Part shown: piece after piece, positions 8,340-16,378 of the stretch
Layout: every line of letters begins with the position of its first letter
Position numbering within the stretch: position 1 is the first letter of the stretch
Source of the DNA: Sphingobacterium litopenaei
GTDB taxonomy: Bacteria > Bacteroidota > Bacteroidia > Sphingobacteriales > Sphingobacteriaceae
Direction of reading: 5' to 3'
NCBI RefSeq assembly: GCF_014692495.1
Contig: NZ_JACOIJ010000026.1
Location: forward strand, 1-50,745
DNA: 50,745 nucleotides
The notes under the pieces: generated by a model
Databases searched by the model: none
What the model was told of the DNA's origin: nothing
Seen by the model: the letters and a program-made list of their open reading frames with translations, nothing else
Made by a program: the position numbers and the translations under genes

Positions 8340-9473
8340 TTATTTTTTTGAATTCGTAATAGCTTGTTGATAATAATCTTCATAAAGTGGTAAAATTAGA
8401 CTGATTTCAAATTTTTGTGCATGTTCGTAAGCCGCTTGTTTGAACTTTTCTAAACGATCACAATCTTCCAAAATATGAATAGCATTTTGCGCCATTTCCT
8501 CAATATTACCTACATCACTTAGAAATCCTGTTACACCTTGTACGTTTAGTTCAGGAAGACCACCAATATTTGATGAAATCACTGGTACGCGACATGCCAT
8601 CGCTTCCAATGCCGCCAAACCAAAACTTTCGGAAGAAGATGGCATTAAAAATAGATCGGAAACCGATAAAATTTCTTCCACGGCATCTTGCTTACCCAAG
8701 AAACGAACGGATTGAGAAATACCTAATTGACGAGATAATTCCTCCGCATTGCTACGTTCAGGGCCATCACCAACCATTAATAATTTACTAGGGATAGTTT
8801 TGGAAACTTCATGAAAGATGCGAACTACATCTTGTGTGTTTTTTACTTTACGGAAGTTCGAAGTATGCACCATAATACGTTCATTCCCTGGAGCTATAGC
8901 TTTTTTGAAATGTTCACGATTTTTGTTCACAAAACGCGTTAGATCGATGAAGTTTGGTATAACTTGAATATCTCTTGTAATATCAAAAGATTCCAGAGTT
9001 TGGCTTTTCAGATTTTCAGAAACTGTAGTTACTCCATCGGATTCATTGATAGAGAAAGTCACTACAGGTTTGAAGGTTTTGTCTTTTCCGACTAAGGTAA
9101 TATCTGTACCGTGTAATGTAGTCACTACAGGAATATTGATACCGTAGGTCTTTAAAATTTGTTTTGCTAAATAAGCAGCAGAGGCATGTGGAATAGCATA
9201 ATGTACATGTAGTACATCCAATTTCTCAAAACGAACCACATCTACCAATTTGCTTGCTAAAGCAGATTCGTAAGGTGGGAAGTCAAATAAAGGATATTGG
9301 GAAATCGAAACTTCATGATAGTATAAGTTTTCTAAGAAGAAATCTAAACGAGCTGGCTTGTTGTACGTGATAAAATGTACTTCGTGTCCTTTAGAAGCTA
9401 AACCTTTTCCCAATTCTGTGGCTACCACGCCAGATCCACCGAATGTTGGATAACAAACAATACCAATTTTCAT
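8340..9473 (-). CDS. bshA: N-acetyl-alpha-D-glucosaminyl L-malate synthase BshA
   Basis: 377 aa. BshA is a GT4-family, GT-B fold glycosyltransferase that joins GlcNAc from UDP-GlcNAc to L-malate, the first step of bacillithiol synthesis. The N-terminus MKIGIVCYPTFGGSGVVA is typical of BshA, with the glycine-rich loop for the nucleotide sugar. The C-terminal domain has SSSESFGLAALEAMA, the GT4 EX7E motif. Length is normal (about 375-380). The rest of the bacillithiol pathway is not in the window. It has its own -7 element at 9502-9509. Confidence 0.95.
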   Translation of the reverse strand: MKIGIVCYPTFGGSGVVATELGKGLASKGHEVHFITYNKPARLDFFLENLYYHEVSISQYPLFDFPPYESALASKLVDVVRFEKLDVLHVHYAIPHASAAYLAKQILKTYGINIPVVTTLHGTDITLVGKDKTFKPVVTFSINESDGVTTVSENLKSQTLESFDITRDIQVIPNFIDLTRFVNKNREHFKKAIAPGNERIMVHTSNFRKVKNTQDVVRIFHEVSKTIPSKLLMVGDGPERSNAEELSRQLGISQSVRFLGKQDAVEEILSVSDLFLMPSSSESFGLAALEAMACRVPVISSNIGGLPELNVQGVTGFLSDVGNIEEMAQNAIHILEDCDRLEKFKQAAYEHAQKFEISLILPLYEDYYQQAITNSKK

Positions 9474-9501
9474 GAAGAATTATTTATAATTTTATAACAA
9501 G

Positions 9502-9509
9502 CAAAGGTA
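9502..9509 (-). promoter_or_regulatory. -7 promoter element of bshA
   Basis: Minus-strand TACCTTTG matches TAnnTTTG, 28 bp before the bshA ATG. Confidence 0.55.
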
Positions 9510-9556
9510 AGCAAGGTTTTACATTCGATTTGCAATAAATACGTAATCTTTATGTT

Positions 9557-9964
9557 ATGATTGTCTCTGTAGCAGAATTAAAAAAGGAAATAAAATACAA
9601 AACATCACGTTCTTCTGGTGCGGGTGGACAAAATGTGAATAAAGTAGAAACCAAAGCTTCTTTGTTGTGGGATTTTGAAAATTCCTCTTTGTTAAGTGAT
9701 CAGCAAAAAGTGCTTATCCGTACGAAACTTTCTAACCGTATTCAGGGCGATGGAATGCTGCAAATTGATGCTTCGGAAAGTAGAAGTCAGTTAGCAAATA
9801 AGGTGATCGCCTTTGACAAACTTTCGGCACTCTTGGAAAGTACTTTTAAAGTTGTGAAAAAACGTATTTCTACCAAAATCCCTCGCTCAAAAATTTTGGC
9901 TCGATTAGATCGCAAAGCAAAACATGCAGAAAAGAAATCTAATCGCAGATGGAAATTTGATTAA
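9557..9964 (+). CDS. arfB: Alternative ribosome-rescue factor ArfB (YaeJ-type peptidyl-tRNA hydrolase)
   Basis: 135 aa. ArfB releases stalled ribosomes on non-stop mRNA. The catalytic GGQ (23-25) sits in SSGAGGQNVNKVETKA, as in release-factor domain 3, but the codon-recognition domains of RF1/RF2 are missing. The basic C-terminal tail (about 112-132, rich in Lys and Arg) is the part that enters the empty mRNA channel in this family. Length is typical. It is divergent from bshA. Confidence 0.93.
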   Translation: MIVSVAELKKEIKYKTSRSSGAGGQNVNKVETKASLLWDFENSSLLSDQQKVLIRTKLSNRIQGDGMLQIDASESRSQLANKVIAFDKLSALLESTFKVVKKRISTKIPRSKILARLDRKAKHAEKKSNRRWKFD

Positions 9965-10032
9965 GTTGTTTTAAGGTTAATAAAAATTATTTTAACTAAA
10001 ATAATTCTGTTTTTAATTTATTAATCTATATT

Positions 10033-10048
10033 TACTATTGATTTAGTA
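10033..10048. promoter_or_regulatory. Operator-like dyad upstream of the encapsulin gene
   Basis: TACTA-N6-TAGTA, a palindrome with the same ACTA-N6-TAGT geometry as the two dyads before the BlaI-type gene at 12951-12986. It is 39 bp before the GTG start. In such AT-rich DNA it may be chance. Confidence 0.3.
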
Positions 10049-10087
10049 GATTAAATAATTTTTACATTAACTAGTTTTAAATAACGC

Positions 10088-11005
10088 GTGAGTACAAAAG
10101 AAAATCAAACTGCCTTAGGCGATGTTGCAGCGAGACATCTAGCCATTGCTACCCGGACAGCTCCTCAATTAGAAAGTATTACGCCGAGATGGATTACCCT
10201 ATTATAACAATGGCTGCCTGTTGAATCTGGTGTATTTCGCTTAAATCGTGTTGTAGGTGAAGAAGGAATCCAAGTGGATTGTTCACGTCGTGATGAAAGT
10301 GTATTGCCGCATACTTTCGTTGATTACGATGAGAATCCGAGAGAATATAATTTGAGTGCGGTTAATACGTTGATCGACATTCACACACGCGTATCGGATT
10401 TGTATAGTAAGCCTTACAATCAGATTAGTGAACAATTACGTTTGGCAATTGAAAAAATCAAAGAACGCCAGGAAAGTGAATTAATCAATAATGCAGATTA
10501 TGGATTGTTGAATAGTGTGGCAAAAAAGCAGGTTATCAAAATGCGATTGGGACCTCCAACTCCAGATGATTTGGATGAGTTATTAACCAAAGTATGGAAA
10601 AACCCAAGTTTCTTCTTGTTGCATCCACAGGCTATTGCTGCTTTTGGTAGAGAATGTACCCGTAAAGTTGTCCCACCTCCGACAGTATCTTTGTTTGGTT
10701 CACAATTCATTACTTGGAGAGGTATTCCATTGATTCCGTCGGATAAAGTGCCTATTGTGAAAGGAAAAACAAAAATCATTCTGGTAAGAACAGGAGAAAG
10801 TAAGCAAGGTGTTGTGGGATTATATCAACCAAATCTTCCGGGTGAGCAAACACCAGGGCTTTCGGTAAAGTTTACAGGCATTAATGACAAAGCCATTGCT
10901 TCGTATTTAATTTCTTTGTATTGTTCTTTAGTGGTGTTGGTAGATGATGCTTTAGCCGTTTTGGAAGATGTAGATGTGACAAATTATCACGAATACAAAT
11001 ACTAA
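10088..11005 (+). pseudogene. Family 2A encapsulin shell protein (SrpI type), interrupted by an in-frame stop
   Basis: One frame runs from GTG 10088 to the stop at 11005 (about 305 codons), broken only by TAA at 10205-10207 (codon 40). It begins VSTKENQTALGDVAARHLA and continues into ITPRW, which matches the N-terminus I remember for cyanobacterial SrpI. After the stop come QWLPVESGVFRLNRV, TFVDYDENPREY, RVSDLYSKPYNQI, GPPTPDDLDEL, SLFGSQFITWRGIPLIPSDK and LVDDALAVLEDV, the HK97-fold shell of cysteine-desulfurase encapsulins. The intact protein would be near the family's usual 300-330 aa. A fragment could still start at ATG 10274 (243 aa), but it would lack the N-arm. The cargo gene follows after 60 bp. 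Confidence 0.9.
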
Positions 11006-11065
11006 TTGCATCTAGCAGTTAGTTATGTGTGATAAAGTACATTTATTCATTTTAAAACTAATTAC

Positions 11066-12876
11066 ATGGCACAATATAATTCAATACCTTCTGATAAGGA
11101 ATTGGCAGCAATTGCAAACCAACTGTTTGAGGGGTTGTACCATTTTAACAATTCTTCCAACAATGCTAATCATTCGGACTCAGGAGTTTATCAACGACAA
11201 TCGCCAGCAGATTTTGAACATGTGAGCTCGCATTCGAAAGAATTTAATATTTCTGATCCTCAGACAAGTCTCAAAGATCCTTTATTAAGAGATGAAGGCA
11301 AGCATCCTTTAGCGCAAGCAGGGGATGGGAGTTCACCACATTTCAAGCAAGAAGTAAAGCCTACTTTTGATAATTATGTCAATAAAGGATCGAGTTATTC
11401 GGGATTGGAAGATATTTCAGATAGATTTTCGGATTCGTACGCTTATCAGTCTATTTTGGAATCACAAACCTCTAATTTAGATGATTTGATTCCAAAAGAT
11501 ATTTTTGCATTCAATAATCCTGTGTCTTACCAACCCGATTTATCAGCGGATATACCTTTTGCGAAGGAGACTTATTCAGCATTCAATGCTGCAATTAGCC
11601 CTTTAGGAAGTCCATATTCATTTGTATGAAATGATTTACTTCAAGATCACAGTTCCAATTTTGATGTGTATGCTATTCGCAAGGATTTTCCGATTCTTGG
11701 AGAATATGTGAATGGTCGTCCGTTAGTTTGGTTTGACAATGCAGCGACGACACAAAAGCCACAAGTAGTGATTGACCGTTTGGCTTATTTCTACCAACAC
11801 GAAAATTCGAATATTCACCGTGCGGCACATGAGCTAGCGGCTCGGGCGACGGATGCTTATGAGGGGGCAAGGGAAACTATCAGGGCTTTTATCAATGCAC
11901 AGTCAGCTAACGAAATCATCTTTACACGTGGAACAACTGAATCCATTAATCTTATAGCCAATAGTTGGGGTGCAGAAAATCTCAAAGAAGGTGATGAAAT
12001 TATTATTTCAAATTTAGAGCATCACGCGAATATCGTACCTTGGCAATTGTTGAGCAAAAAGAATGGTTTCAAGATCAAAGTTATTCCAGTGAATGATGAT
12101 GGTGAGTTACTTATTGATGAGTACAAAAAATTATTCACGGATAAGACGAAACTGGTTTCATTTACGCATGTGAGTAATGCCTTAGGAACCGTCACACCTG
12201 CTAAACAAATTATTGAAATAGCGCATTCAGTTGGTGCTAAAGTGTTGCTAGATGGTGCACAATCTATTTTGCATATCAAAGTAGATGTTCAAGATTTGAA
12301 TCCAGATTTCTTTGTTTTCTCTGGGCACAAAATTTTTGGACCTACTGGAATAGGTGCGGTTTATGGAAAAGAAGAATTGCTTAATCAAAAACGCAACCTT
12401 ACCAAGGTGGTGGAAATATGATTCAGGATGTTACTTTCGAAAAGACAATTTTTCACCCTGCACCCAATCGTTTTGAAGCAGGAACTGGTAATATTGCGGA
12501 TGCCGTAGGTTTAGCCACAGCGTTGGATTACGTACAAAAAATCGGTATAGGACGAATCGCCAAATATGAACATGAACTTTTGGATTATGCTACGAGTCTA
12601 TTTAAGCAAATTCCAAAAGTAAAACTTATCGGAACAGCGAAAGATAAAGCGAGCGTTATGTCATTTACAATTGCTGGTTTCAGCAATGAGGAAGTAGGAA
12701 AGGTATTGAATGATCATGGTATCGCTGTGCGTACGGGACACCATTGTGCACAACCAATTTTGCGCCGATTGGGTTATGAAAATTCTGTACGACCTTCTTT
12801 TGCTTTTTACAACACCTTTGCAGAGATTGATTTATTAGCTGATGTGGTTCGAAAATTAGCGTGTAGTAAGTTGTAG
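11066..12876 (+). pseudogene. Encapsulin cargo cysteine desulfurase with N-terminal targeting domain, broken by a stop and a frameshift
   Basis: The first 187 codons (11066-11629) are low-complexity, rich in Ser, Asn, Asp and Pro, with motifs such as DLIPKDIFAF and SPYSFV. They resemble the disordered cargo-loading domain of encapsulated desulfurases. TGA at 11627-11629 ends this part, and the same frame then continues through NDLLQDHSSNFDVYAIRKDF into a type II SufS-like, PLP-dependent desulfurase: DNAATTQKP, EHHANIVPW, and FSGHKIFGPTGIG with the PLP lysine. Near 12388-12393, at an A-run, one base is missing. The frame then moves to the one carrying PYQGGGNM and RTGHHCAQP, with the catalytic Cys codon at 12745-12747. 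The PLP lysine and the cysteine are thus on separate frames. Confidence 0.9.
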
Positions 12877-12906
12877 ATTAAAACATTCTTTGTTACAAAT
12901 AGGCTT

Positions 12907-12946
12907 AGGCTTTCATGCTCAATGTAGTATGGAAGCCTTTTTTTTA
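12907..12946 (+). terminator. Terminator after the desulfurase pseudogene
   Basis: A 10-bp stem (12907-12916 with 12929-12938, one G-U pair), a 12-base loop and a run of T at 12938-12945. Confidence 0.75.
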
Positions 12947-12950
12947 TGAA

Positions 12951-12986
12951 AACTAAAAAAATAGTTGTAAAACTAAAAAATTAGTT
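12951..12986. promoter_or_regulatory. Two tandem BlaI/MecI-type operator dyads
   Basis: AACTA-N6-TAGTT occurs twice, at 12951-12966 and 12971-12986, exactly 20 bp apart (two helical turns). A related half-site cluster follows at 12990-13005. Position and palindrome layout suit autoregulation by the BlaI-type repressor that starts at 13050. Confidence 0.65.
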
Positions 12987-13049
12987 TTAGATTAGTTTTA
13001 GTAATCGATTATAGGCAGACGTGCCAATCTAATTTTTATAAATAGAGTT

Positions 13050-13418
13050 ATGGACGAAATCAAAGAACTTACAAAGGCGGAAGAGCAAATCATGCATGAA
13101 TTGTGGGAGATGCGAGGAGGCTTCGTAAAAGAAGTTATCGAACGTCTACCTGAGCCAAAGCCTGCATATAATACTGTTTCTACGATAATTCGTATTCTTG
13201 AGACCAAGGGTTTTGTGAATCACGAGGCTTACGGTAAGAGTCATAAATATATACCAGCGATCAGCAAAGAAGACTACAAGAAAGTCGTAGCCGATAAATT
13301 GCTGAGTGGATACTTTGAAAATTCACCCAAACAGATGCTTTCTTTCTTTTTGGAAGAGAACAAATTGGATGTCAAAGATCTGGACGATATTTTGAACATT
13401 ATCAACAAGCACAAATAA
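13050..13418 (+). CDS. BlaI/MecI/CopY-family transcriptional repressor
   Basis: 122 aa. The winged-helix N-terminal domain (about 1-75) contains LTKAEEQIMHELWEM and PAYNTVSTIIRILETKGFV, the classic recognition helix and wing of the Penicillinase_R family. The C-terminal helices form the dimer and carry the site cut in BlaR/MecR systems. The M56 peptidase follows 28 bp downstream, the standard repressor-sensor pair. Two dyad operators lie 65-100 bp upstream. In Bacteroidota such pairs usually do not control a beta-lactamase, and none is seen here. Confidence 0.93.
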   Translation: MDEIKELTKAEEQIMHELWEMRGGFVKEVIERLPEPKPAYNTVSTIIRILETKGFVNHEAYGKSHKYIPAISKEDYKKVVADKLLSGYFENSPKQMLSFFLEENKLDVKDLDDILNIINKHK

Positions 13419-13446
13419 AATTATAAACTACTTATAAACTTACATT

Positions 13447-15495
13447 ATGGTAATTTATCTGCTATTAGTCAATATAGCTGTCATCATAAGTTATAGCTTA
13501 TACTATTTCAGCTTCCGAAAATTAACTTTTTTCCAGTGGAACAGAGTTTATTTGCTCAGCACAGCATTTTTCGCATTACTGATTCCGGTAGGATTATTTA
13601 TTGACTTATCTACATTTTTTGAGGATGATATTATTATTCCTATGGTCAATGTACACGAATTTATTGATATACCAATTGTAGTCTATGCACAGCAAAATTC
13701 TTCCTTGTATTTGGTGGATATGCTAAAATGGATTTATATCGTTGGTTTGATTACAAGTTTTTCAATCATATTTTGGAGACTATGGTATGTGCGCAAAATG
13801 TTTCAAACTGACGCACCTTTTTTGGGTTTTTCATTTTTCAATAAAATGTTTTTAGGTAAAGAAGTCAAATCCTATAAAAGTATTGAACGACACGAAGAAA
13901 TCCATATCGAGCAAGGACACAGCTATGATATACTATTTATGGAGTTGTTCAAGGCATTGAATTGGTTTAATCCTGTGGTGTACCACCTGAGCAAGGAAAT
14001 CAAATTTCAGCATGAATGTATAGCGGATGAATTGAGTACGGAAGATAAAGTAGCTTATGCCGAGTTATTAGTGGCTCATGCGCTCCAAGTACCGCAAAAT
14101 GTATTGGTGCATGAGTTTTCCAATCAATCGTTTTTAAAGAAAAGAATCATGATGTTATTTAAAAATAAATCATCAAAAAATAAACGCTTTTTGTATTTAG
14201 GGATAATTCCAGCTGTATTGGTTGTTGGAATATCAACAATAGTATTTAATACCTCCAGAGCTAAAAGTGTCGTAGCAAAGGTTGAATCAAAGATGGAAGA
14301 TGTGAAGTTGCCTATTTCCAATCCAGCAGTTATCAATAAAGTAATGACTGCTAATTTGGAAGATGAGGTTAAAGTTTTTGGAGATACTGTAGCGGCACCC
14401 AAAGACCCTCAAGCATTTATAGAATGGTGTAAAAATAGACTTAAAGAGGAAAATTTATTAGAGAAGGAAGGTAATTCAATTTTCCACATGAATTTTACAG
14501 TTGAGTCAACTGGTAAATTAGCAGATTTAGTGGTGACCAATAAAAATAAGAAACCACTTCCTGAAGCTGAGAAAGTATTCGCAGATATTCCTAATTGGCA
14601 GCCTGCAGTAAAAAATGGTAAAGCTATATCCTCACAAGCTTATTTTTTGCTTGGTGTAAATGAGGAAGGAAAAGTTTTATTGTCATCTAATACAGATAGA
14701 GTAGTTTTATCGCAGGAAGAAAAAGAAGAGATTCGGAAAAAAGCCATTGAAGGTATAGAAGATGATGCAGTATTTCAACAAACCGAAATTAGTCCAGAGC
14801 CACCAGGAGGAATGGCAGCTTATCGTAAATGGATAGGAGATAATTATCAATATCCACAATCAGCTATTGATGCTGGAGTTAATGGTACAGTGCATGTTAG
14901 CTTTATTGTAGAAAAAGATGGTTCTCTAAGTGATATAAAATTTGTAAGAGATGTTGGTCATGGTACAGGAGAGGCAGCTATTGAATTGATAAAAACGTCA
15001 AAAAAATGGTCGCCTGGAATCCAAAACGGTAAAGTGGTAAGATTTGCTTATTTATTACCAATACGGTTGGATGTGACGAATATGGGAGAAGTTAAAGAGA
15101 GTTTTCAAGATACGATACATGATAAAAGTGGAGGTAAAATTGTTTTTCTAGCAAATACACGTTCTAATAAAAGTTCAAATTTCACCGCTGTAGAAATTAT
15201 TCCTGAACCACCGGGTGGAATGACAGCATATCGCAAATGGATTGGAGATAATTATAAATATTCACAAGCTGCAATTGATGCCGAAGTAAAGGGGACAATT
15301 CAAGTTACTTTTGTTGTTGAAAAAGATGGCTCACTTAGTGATTTAAAAGTGGTAAGAGATTTAGGACATGGTACAGGAAATGCAGCGATTGCTGTTTTAA
15401 AAACTTCCAAGAGATGGTCTCCTGGTATTCAAAATGGTAAAACTGTACGTGTAGCTTATTCTTTACCTATTCGTTTGGATTTGACGAAAAGTTAA
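13447..15495 (+). CDS. M56-family (BlaR1/MecR1-like) membrane peptidase with repeated TonB C-terminal-like domains
   Basis: 682 aa. The N-terminal half is a membrane metalloprotease: hydrophobic segments at about 3-23, 35-52 and 93-112, zinc motif HEEIH (149-153) with the downstream HECIADE (189-195), and a further transmembrane helix at 249-267. Beyond it are three TonB-like modules instead of the penicillin-binding domain of true BlaR1. The first is degenerate (about 320-405). Two closely related copies follow at 448-543 and 583-678, each starting EPPGGM-AYRKWIGDNY and ending in PIRLD. It probably cleaves the BlaI-type repressor encoded just upstream in response to an envelope signal. The ligand is unknown. 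Confidence 0.9.
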   Translation: MVIYLLLVNIAVIISYSLYYFSFRKLTFFQWNRVYLLSTAFFALLIPVGLFIDLSTFFEDDIIIPMVNVHEFIDIPIVVYAQQNSSLYLVDMLKWIYIVGLITSFSIIFWRLWYVRKMFQTDAPFLGFSFFNKMFLGKEVKSYKSIERHEEIHIEQGHSYDILFMELFKALNWFNPVVYHLSKEIKFQHECIADELSTEDKVAYAELLVAHALQVPQNVLVHEFSNQSFLKKRIMMLFKNKSSKNKRFLYLGIIPAVLVVGISTIVFNTSRAKSVVAKVESKMEDVKLPISNPAVINKVMTANLEDEVKVFGDTVAAPKDPQAFIEWCKNRLKEENLLEKEGNSIFHMNFTVESTGKLADLVVTNKNKKPLPEAEKVFADIPNWQPAVKNGKAISSQAYFLLGVNEEGKVLLSSNTDRVVLSQEEKEEIRKKAIEGIEDDAVFQQTEISPEPPGGMAAYRKWIGDNYQYPQSAIDAGVNGTVHVSFIVEKDGSLSDIKFVRDVGHGTGEAAIELIKTSKKWSPGIQNGKVVRFAYLLPIRLDVTNMGEVKESFQDTIHDKSGGKIVFLANTRSNKSSNFTAVEIIPEPPGGMTAYRKWIGDNYKYSQAAIDAEVKGTIQVTFVVEKDGSLSDLKVVRDLGHGTGNAAIAVLKTSKRWSPGIQNGKTVRVAYSLPIRLDLTKS

Positions 15496-15496
15496 T

Positions 15497-16339
15497 ATGA
15501 AATTAACCACTTTGTTGCTCTCATTTTTTGCCTTAATTTCCTGTTCTTCCCACAAATTCGCAAAGGAAAGTGTATTTGTGGATGATGTGGATGAATACTT
15601 TAATCCAGCATTGAAGGTAAATGTGTGGACATATATGAATTTCTATCCTTATCAAGATGGTGGAGAGACAGGAGTGAAGTTGAATGAGTTTTATGCTCAA
15701 GATATAGATGTACTAAAGAAAATTGGTCTAAAGAGTAGGGGAGCAAAAGTTCTTTTTTCTGCAATTCCAAACTCATCACCTCAGTACCATCTTTTGGCAG
15801 TTTTACATCAAAAGAAGTTACCGAAAACTGAGGGTTTTGAAAAGAAGGAAGTCGGTAAAGATCAACATTATCTGCAAAAGGACTTTGAACTGGGGAGATT
15901 AGACATACGTCAGGTATTGATTCCTTTTGAAAAGGGCAAAAAAATGTTGAGTTTGGTGTATTACATTAGCAGTGAAGAGCATTTGAATTGTAAATTTTGC
16001 AAATTGGACTATCTAGCTAAGATTAATGCAATAAACCTACAAGATACACAGCAAAAGATTTATAGAAACAATTGGAAAATCGCAGAGAATATTTCGGAAA
16101 AAGCGATGGATTCAGAAATTTCCGTCCCCTCAATCATCCAGGATGTAAAAGGAAAAGTTTATTTAAAACTCTTCGCGGAATATGAAACAGAAACTGGAAT
16201 CAACTATTTCCATATTCTAGATTCAAAACATAAGGAAGAAAAGATAAAACTCAAGCTACTACCAAACCGCTATTTCTTAGAATATCAAGATGAAAAGTTC
16301 AGAACAATTAATCGTGATACGATACATATCAAATCATAA
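15497..16339 (+). CDS. Hypothetical lipoprotein in the BlaI/M56 operon
   Basis: 280 aa. The N-terminus MKLTTLLLSFFALISCSSHK is a lipoprotein signal with lipobox LISC (Cys16). The rest is a soluble domain with no motif I recognise. It starts 2 bp after the stop of the M56 peptidase and so is almost certainly in that operon, perhaps as part of the sensing or response. The operon ends at the bidirectional terminator at 16338-16378. Confidence 0.75.
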   Translation: MKLTTLLLSFFALISCSSHKFAKESVFVDDVDEYFNPALKVNVWTYMNFYPYQDGGETGVKLNEFYAQDIDVLKKIGLKSRGAKVLFSAIPNSSPQYHLLAVLHQKKLPKTEGFEKKEVGKDQHYLQKDFELGRLDIRQVLIPFEKGKKMLSLVYYISSEEHLNCKFCKLDYLAKINAINLQDTQQKIYRNNWKIAENISEKAMDSEISVPSIIQDVKGKVYLKLFAEYETETGINYFHILDSKHKEEKIKLKLLPNRYFLEYQDEKFRTINRDTIHIKS

Positions 16340-16378
16340 AAGAATAAAGCTAGGTTAATCACCTAGCTTTATTCTTTT
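16338..16378. terminator. Bidirectional terminator between convergent genes
   Basis: Perfect 18-bp stem (16338-16355 with 16361-16378) and loop TAATC. It overlaps the stop codons of the lipoprotein (+) and the outer-membrane protein (-). Confidence 0.85.

Noticed and set aside
11627..11629. TGA in the desulfurase gene as selenocysteine or programmed readthrough
   Set aside because: It lies in a low-complexity linker rather than at the catalytic Cys. The same gene also has a frameshift and its neighbour has a TAA, so decay explains all three.
12418..12876. A separate 152-aa gene starting at ATG 12418
   Set aside because: It is the C-terminal third of the desulfurase in a shifted frame. The ATG is the internal Met of the GGGNM motif.
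13050..15495. Beta-lactam resistance sensor/repressor pair
   Set aside because: The sensor lacks a penicillin-binding domain and no beta-lactamase or PBP gene is nearby.
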